Below the pieces are notes generated by a model that made no database searches, had not been told where the DNA came from, and was given only the letters and a program-made list of their open reading frames with translations. Below, piece after piece: positions 59,932 to 64,000 of a stretch of DNA of 64,000 nt; within the stretch, counting starts at the first letter, position 1; each line of letters starts with the position of its first letter. The stretch is from Bacillus sp. FJAT-49711. GTDB lineage: Bacteria > Bacillota > Bacilli > Bacillales > Bacillaceae_C. Made by a program: the position numbers and the translations under genes. The stretch spans positions 1 through 64,000 of the forward strand of contig NZ_JAGYPL010000002.1 of the NCBI RefSeq assembly GCF_018343715.1. The letters are read 5' to 3'.

Positions 59932-60477
59932 ATGTCCAATATAGATAGAAGAAGATTAAAATCACAAGAAGAAATAAAAATGGCTTTTCTTGAGTTGATA
60001 TCTGAAAAGCATTTTGATGACATTACAATGAGTGATATTTCCGATATGGCCAATGTAAGCCGCAGCACGATCTATTCTAATTACTCAGATAAACTTGATC
60101 TTCTTGATCATCTTATTAAAGAACATATGGAAGAAATGCGGGACTTATATGAAACAGCATCTGAAATAGACTTTTTCGAAGCAAATAAAGTTTGGTTTGA
60201 ATATATCAAAGATCATTACTTATTCTTCTCTACAATGTTAGCAAGTAATGGACCAGATTATTTTTGTACTCATTTCTGTAAGTTTCTCGAAGAAGAATTC
60301 AAGAATATACTCAATGTTAATGTAGGAAAAAATAGAGGAATTAATGAAGAGATTACTCTTCAATTTGTCATGTCTTCCTATTTTGGAATAGTAGAATGGT
60401 GGGTCAAGAATAAAATGCCTTATTCTCCATATGTCATGGCTGAACAAGTAGGGATTTTAATGGAAAGAAATTTTTAA
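59932..60477 (+). CDS. TetR family transcriptional regulator
   Basis: The 181-residue protein has an N-terminal TetR helix-turn-helix, ITMSDISDMANVSRSTIYSNY, and a C-terminal ligand domain of the TetR_C type. The start is uncertain; the ATG at 59932 (MSNIDRRRLKSQEE) fits the family but has a weak ribosome site. It likely controls the two genes downstream. Confidence 0.87.
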   Translation: MSNIDRRRLKSQEEIKMAFLELISEKHFDDITMSDISDMANVSRSTIYSNYSDKLDLLDHLIKEHMEEMRDLYETASEIDFFEANKVWFEYIKDHYLFFSTMLASNGPDYFCTHFCKFLEEEFKNILNVNVGKNRGINEEITLQFVMSSYFGIVEWWVKNKMPYSPYVMAEQVGILMERNF

Positions 60478-60559
60478 GCAAAATGGAGCTTTTTCATAGA
60501 TTGCTTATATGAGTATTGGGACAGGAAAGAAAATTGAGTTGGTAGTGGAGGTTTAGATA

Positions 60560-60922
60560 ATGGAAGAAATAACAGTTAAATTGACGTTTAACAAAGAGGT
60601 AGTAATGGTGAATATGTACGATAATCCAACAAGCAGAGATTTTTTAGCGCAGCTGCCGTTAACGATAACAATCGAGGATTATGCCAAAACTGAAAAAATA
60701 GCTTATTTACCAAAAAAGCTATCTATAGAAAAAGCACCACCAGGGTGTATTCCTTCAGTTGGCGATTTCACATATTATGCTCCTTGGGGAAATCTTGCTA
60801 TATTTTATAAGGATTTCGGGTATTCGAATGGACTTATTAAATTAGGAAAGATTGAATCTGGCATAGAGAAGCTTGAAAGTGTGCATGGCAATTTTACAGT
60901 TGAAATTGAAAAAATTGATTAG
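60560..60922 (+). CDS. cyclophilin-like fold protein
   Basis: The 120-residue product matches the small cyclophilin-like family (DUF4147/AF2212-type folds): LTFNKEVVMVNMYDNPTSRDF, LPLTITIEDYAKTEKIAYLP and PSVGDFTYYAPWGNLAIFY. Its function is unknown; similar genes often sit with oxidoreductases and MFS genes. GGAGG precedes the ATG. Confidence 0.75.
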   Translation: MEEITVKLTFNKEVVMVNMYDNPTSRDFLAQLPLTITIEDYAKTEKIAYLPKKLSIEKAPPGCIPSVGDFTYYAPWGNLAIFYKDFGYSNGLIKLGKIESGIEKLESVHGNFTVEIEKID

Positions 60923-60950
60923 AGGGAAACAGTAGGAGGAATATTATTTT

Positions 60951-62135
60951 TTGGCTAAACAAAACAAATTACTCATATTTATAGTCACCATAGGTGTGTT
61001 CGGAATTATTAATACAGAAATGGGTGTAATTGGCATCCTGCCTTCCATTGCGGATCACTTTCAAGTCAGTGTATCAAAAGCGGGAATGCTCGTAAGTCTT
61101 TTTGCCCTTGCTGTTGCAGTATCTGGTCCAACTATGCCGCTATTTTTTTCGGGGATCAATCGCAAGAAGGTGATGCTGCTCGTTCTTGGTATTTTCGTTA
61201 TAGGAAACATTGTGTCCATATTTACAACGAACTTCACTATTGCGCTAATAGCTCGTGTAATTCCTGCCTTTTTTCATCCAATATATTGTTCATTGGCCTT
61301 TACAGTAGCTGCATCCTCAGTAAGTAAAGAAGAAGCCCCAAAAGCTGTTGCTAAAGTATTTATTGGGGTATCCGCGGGGATGGTAGTTGGTGTACCAATC
61401 GTGAGTTTTATTAATAATGTTGTTTCATTTGAAATGGCGATGGCCTTCTTTGCTATTGTAAATGCCCTTGTATTTATTGCTACATTGATTTTTGTACCAT
61501 CAATGCCTGTAGGGGAAAGGCTGTCTTACGGAGCCCAATTATCCGTATTAAAAGGATCCATTACTTGGCTTTCTATCGCCGCGGTTATCTTATTAAATTC
61601 TGCCGTATTTGGCGTGTATAGTTATCTTGCTGAATATCTTAAAACGGTTACGAACATGTCTCCGAATACAATTAGTTTAATGTTATTTATATATGGTGGG
61701 GCCAATATTATTGGAAACATTGTGGCAGGTAGGCTGCTTACAAAGAATGCGAACAAATCTGTAGTCATATTTCCTTTTGCATTAGGAGTCGTTTACATCA
61801 TATTATTCTTATTTGGTCATCTAACCATGCCTATGGCTATCATTACATTAATTTGGGGTATTATAGCTGGAATTGGAGCTAATATAAATCAATATTGGAT
61901 TATATCTTCTGCTCCTCAAGCCCCTGATTTTGCAAATGGGTTATTTTTAACATCCGCTAACTTAGGAACAACATTTGGGGCGGCCGTAGGTGGATTATTT
62001 ATATCAGAAATAGGTACACAATACGTCGTATTAGTAGGATTTTTATCGTTAATTTTGAGTGTGGTATTTATTTTGATAAGGAATTACATGTATAGCAGTG
62101 CGCGAAATAGTCGCTTAGACAAGAAATTAGTTTAG
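60951..62135 (+). CDS. MFS transporter (drug/arabinose efflux type)
   Basis: The 394-residue protein has 12 helices of the AraJ/YdhP (DHA1) group, starting KLLIFIVTIGVFGIINTEMGVIGILPSIA. It starts with TTG after AGGAGGA. Together with the TetR regulator and the cyclophilin-like protein it looks like an inducible efflux or detoxification unit. Confidence 0.9.
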   Translation: MAKQNKLLIFIVTIGVFGIINTEMGVIGILPSIADHFQVSVSKAGMLVSLFALAVAVSGPTMPLFFSGINRKKVMLLVLGIFVIGNIVSIFTTNFTIALIARVIPAFFHPIYCSLAFTVAASSVSKEEAPKAVAKVFIGVSAGMVVGVPIVSFINNVVSFEMAMAFFAIVNALVFIATLIFVPSMPVGERLSYGAQLSVLKGSITWLSIAAVILLNSAVFGVYSYLAEYLKTVTNMSPNTISLMLFIYGGANIIGNIVAGRLLTKNANKSVVIFPFALGVVYIILFLFGHLTMPMAIITLIWGIIAGIGANINQYWIISSAPQAPDFANGLFLTSANLGTTFGAAVGGLFISEIGTQYVVLVGFLSLILSVVFILIRNYMYSSARNSRLDKKLV

Positions 62136-62180
62136 TGTTCTTTAAAATTAAAGAATCCAACTTTATAGGAAAATTTCCAC

Positions 62181-62212
62181 CGCATGGATTGATAAATCTG
62201 TGCGTTTTTTTA
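62181..62212 (+). terminator. MFS gene terminator
   Basis: CGCA-TG-GATT pairs with AATC-TG-TGCG (62181-62204; the central TG/TG is unpaired), followed by seven T residues. Confidence 0.72.
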
Positions 62213-62275
62213 TTTCCAGTATTTTTACCATAGGAACAGAACAATTTTTAATATAAAAATTATATTATTGTATCA

Positions 62276-62305
62276 TTTACAATAGTGTGTGGCATACACT
62301 ATAAT
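62276..62305 (+). promoter_or_regulatory. PadR promoter with overlapping operator
   Basis: TTTACA (62276-62281), an 18-base spacer and TATAAT (62300-62305) form a promoter. The spacer is an inverted repeat, TAGTGT (62283-62288) / ACACTA (62296-62301), running into the -10 box. PadR proteins bind such ATGT/GTGT dyads and usually repress their own promoter. Confidence 0.75.
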
Positions 62306-62324
62306 GAAATTAGGAGTTGATCAT

Positions 62325-62687
62325 ATGAAGGATGCTAGCGAACATATAGAAAAATTAATGCTGGAATTACGGAGAGGGACGATTACAATCGGTGTTCTCA
62401 GTCAGTTATCGGAGCCTCAATACGGCTACTCACTCGTTAAGATGCTCGGAGATAAGGGCATACAGGTCGAACCGGGAACCCTTTATCCGCTTCTGAGGAG
62501 ATTGGAGAAGCAAGGCTTATTGGTGAGCGAGTGGGATACAGATGAGGCCCGCCCAAGGAAATATTATTTATTAAGCGAAACGGGAAAAGAGGTTTTTAAA
62601 CTTTTATGCATCGAATGGGAAGGTATTGTGAAAAGTTTAGACCACTTAATCAACCAAAAAGGGGATGATGGGGATGGAGTTGATTGA
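62325..62687 (+). CDS. PadR family transcriptional regulator
   Basis: The 120-residue winged-helix protein has the PadR signature YGYSLVKMLGDKGIQVEPGTLYPLLRRLEKQGLL and a C-terminal dimer helix. The ATG at 62325 (MKDASEHIEKLM) follows TTAGGAG; the frame is open upstream without homology. It overlaps the next gene by 14 bases, the usual PadR-HAAS pairing. Confidence 0.9.
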   Translation: MKDASEHIEKLMLELRRGTITIGVLSQLSEPQYGYSLVKMLGDKGIQVEPGTLYPLLRRLEKQGLLVSEWDTDEARPRKYYLLSETGKEVFKLLCIEWEGIVKSLDHLINQKGDDGDGVD

Positions 62688-63672
62688 AAGGTATATTTAT
62701 GCAGTTACCCGAAGGCTGCCGCAATCGCAGCGGGAGGATGTTGAAAAAGAACTTCGAGGCTTGATAGCAGATATGCTTGATGATCGTGTTGGAGAAGATG
62801 AAGTAACGAAAGCGCATATCGAAGAAGTTTTGTTGGAATTGGGTGAACCTAGGAAATTGGCGAGGCAGTACGGAGGTAAAAATAAGTATATTATCGGGCC
62901 CGTATTTTTTGATCCATATATGACGGTATTGAAAATATCCATAATCTCAATGGTTGCGGCCATGAGTGTTGTATTTGTCATTAAAGTGTATATGGATCCG
63001 GTTCATGTAATCGATCATTTTGTAAGTTTTATTGTGTCATTAGTGACGGTCGCCATTCCACAAGGAGTTGGCTGGGTTACACTAGTGTTTGGCTTTATAG
63101 AGTATTTTGGAGGCATCAATGAACAAAAACTTCAAAAAGCTTGGAAATTAGCTGACCTTCCACCTTTGCCAGATTCAAAAAGACAGATCAAACGTTTTGA
63201 ACCGATTGCTGGTATCGTGTTTTTAGTTTTGCTTTTCATGATGTTTTCAAGTAAATATTTTGGGATCTTTGCTTTAAAAGATGGTGAGTTATCTGCAGTA
63301 ATTCCATTTTTAAATAAAGAAACTATTTTAACATCCATGCCGGGGATCATTTTTATATTAGGATTGGGGATTTTAAAAGAAGCGTTAAAGCTCGTATATG
63401 AACGGTGGACGAAAAAATTTATGTTATATACGATTGTCATAAATGCGATTTCGTTGGCGGTAGTCCTATTAATGATTACCATGGCTTCATTTTGGAATCC
63501 AAACTTTATGCTGGAATTGTCGCAAGTCTATAATATATCGGTCGGCAATGAAACGTTCAAAACAATCGAAACTATTTGGAACATCTCGACTAGATTGTTT
63601 GTGATTTCTCTTATCATCGGTTTGGTGTGGGATATTGTAAGCGGAATTTTTAAGATGCGAAAATTGGCATAA
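62674..63672 (+). CDS. HAAS-domain (DUF1700-type) membrane protein
   Basis: The 332-residue protein begins with a HAAS domain (about 1-60; RYIYAVTRRLPQSQREDVEK, LLELGEPRKLARQYGG) and continues with six or so helices. HAAS proteins are commonly encoded next to PadR regulators and are thought to sense a signal in the membrane; the mechanism is not known. The ATG at 62674 is nine bases after GGGG; two earlier in-frame ATGs lie within that site. Confidence 0.85.
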   Translation: MELIERYIYAVTRRLPQSQREDVEKELRGLIADMLDDRVGEDEVTKAHIEEVLLELGEPRKLARQYGGKNKYIIGPVFFDPYMTVLKISIISMVAAMSVVFVIKVYMDPVHVIDHFVSFIVSLVTVAIPQGVGWVTLVFGFIEYFGGINEQKLQKAWKLADLPPLPDSKRQIKRFEPIAGIVFLVLLFMMFSSKYFGIFALKDGELSAVIPFLNKETILTSMPGIIFILGLGILKEALKLVYERWTKKFMLYTIVINAISLAVVLLMITMASFWNPNFMLELSQVYNISVGNETFKTIETIWNISTRLFVISLIIGLVWDIVSGIFKMRKLA

Positions 63673-63704
63673 GATCATATAAAAAACGTTTGCGTTTATT
63701 AGGT

Positions 63705-63765
63705 AGAGAACTTTCTAATAAGTATTTGCTGATTGCAAGTACCTCTTTAAAAGTTCTCTTTTTAT
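63705..63765 (+). terminator. padR-HAAS operon terminator
   Basis: AGAGAACTTT (63705-63714) pairs perfectly with AAAGTTCTCT (63750-63759), followed by TTTT. The large loop can form a smaller internal hairpin. Confidence 0.8.
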
Positions 63766-63803
63766 ATTTCTTAAAATAGTTGGGTGAAAATGGTATTTAA
63801 ATG

Positions 63804-63832
63804 TTGGAAATTTCCAGTAAATTCGATAAAAT
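63804..63832 (+). promoter_or_regulatory. promoter of the edge gene
   Basis: TTGGAA (63804-63809), 17 bases, TAAAAT (63827-63832). It lies 53 bases ahead of the final start codon. Confidence 0.65.
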
Positions 63833-63885
63833 GTAAAAAAAAGAGAGACAGAGTTCATTTACTATTGGAAAGGAGGTGAAAAGAG

Positions 63886-64000
63886 ATGAAGAGAACTTTT
63901 ATATTTCTTTTGGGATTCGCATTAATGATGTTGGCTTATTCACCTTCTATTCAAGCAAGCGAACATAATCAGGAAAAAACAAGGAACCTTTTTCGTGATT
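63886..64000 (+). CDS. secreted protein, partial (runs off the right edge)
   Basis: A start codon with an excellent AAAGGAGGTGAA site begins MKRTFIFLLGFALMMLAYSP and continues SIQASEHNQEKTRN. This is a typical signal peptide with cleavage likely after IQA. Only 38 codons are visible, so the mature function is unknown. It has its own promoter after the padR-HAAS terminator. Confidence 0.8.
   Translation, partial: MKRTFIFLLGFALMMLAYSPSIQASEHNQEKTRNLFRD

Overview
This window is the replication-origin region of a low-GC, spore-forming Bacillaceae chromosome. The evidence is the Bacillus-type order gyrA-gyrB-remB-recF-yaaA-dnaN-dnaA-oriC-rpmH-rnpA-spoIIIJ-jag-mnmE-mnmG-rsmG-noc-soj-spo0J, the sporulation-linked genes (spoIIIJ, spo0J, yyaC), strong AGGAGG-type ribosome binding sites, frequent GTG/TTG starts, and close similarity of the core proteins to their Bacillus subtilis counterparts as I remember them. 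I cannot fix genus or species from this.

Layout. 10-1560: a complete 16S rRNA gene on the minus strand with its promoter at 1667-1695; the rest of the operon lies off the left edge. 1822-3609: an HD-GYP-like protein whose HD motif is degenerate, and three tiny membrane-protein genes. 3819-7458: a three-subunit molybdenum hydroxylase (xanthine dehydrogenase family), inserted head-on between gyrA and the rRNA operon. 7493-16491: gyrA, gyrB, remB, recF, yaaA, dnaN, dnaA on the minus strand. oriC is bipartite: DnaA boxes plus an unwinding element with DnaA-trios between dnaN and dnaA, and a second DnaA-box cluster between dnaA and rpmH. 17129-30419: rpmH, rnpA, yidC1/spoIIIJ, jag, an LTA-synthase-type enzyme, a TIM-barrel protein, mnmE, mnmG, rsmG, noc, a GNAT gene, soj/parA and spo0J/parB. 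Perfect 16-bp parS sites lie inside spo0J and between rpsF and ssb. 30621-41009: DUF554 protein, yyaC, yyzM, ychF, a DUF378 protein, rpsF-ssb-rpsR with an apparent S6:S18 autoregulatory leader, yybS, gdpP-rplI and the replicative helicase.

Right of the helicase the content is accessory: a 51-bp tandem hairpin-repeat array (41100-41660), a NERD-domain gene broken at a 7-A homopolymer, helD, a cation-diffusion transporter, a cadC-cadA metal-resistance operon with its operator, a KdpD-type Usp protein, the seven-gene mrpABCDEFG Na+/H+ antiporter operon behind a long structured leader, a LysR/SDR divergent pair, a YczE-like membrane protein, a second SDR, a TetR/cyclophilin-like/MFS cluster, a PadR-HAAS pair, and the start of a secreted protein at the right edge.

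Gene orientation follows replication: core genes left of oriC are on the minus strand and those to its right on the plus strand. Most head-on genes (xdh cluster, GNAT, yyaC, NERD, CDF-cadA-cadC-usp, lysR) are accessory or regulatory. The best candidates for something undescribed are the 51-bp repeat array with alternating, compensated stems, the mrp leader, and the structured spacer between mrpD and mrpE. I found no CRISPR array, phage, insertion sequence or tRNA.
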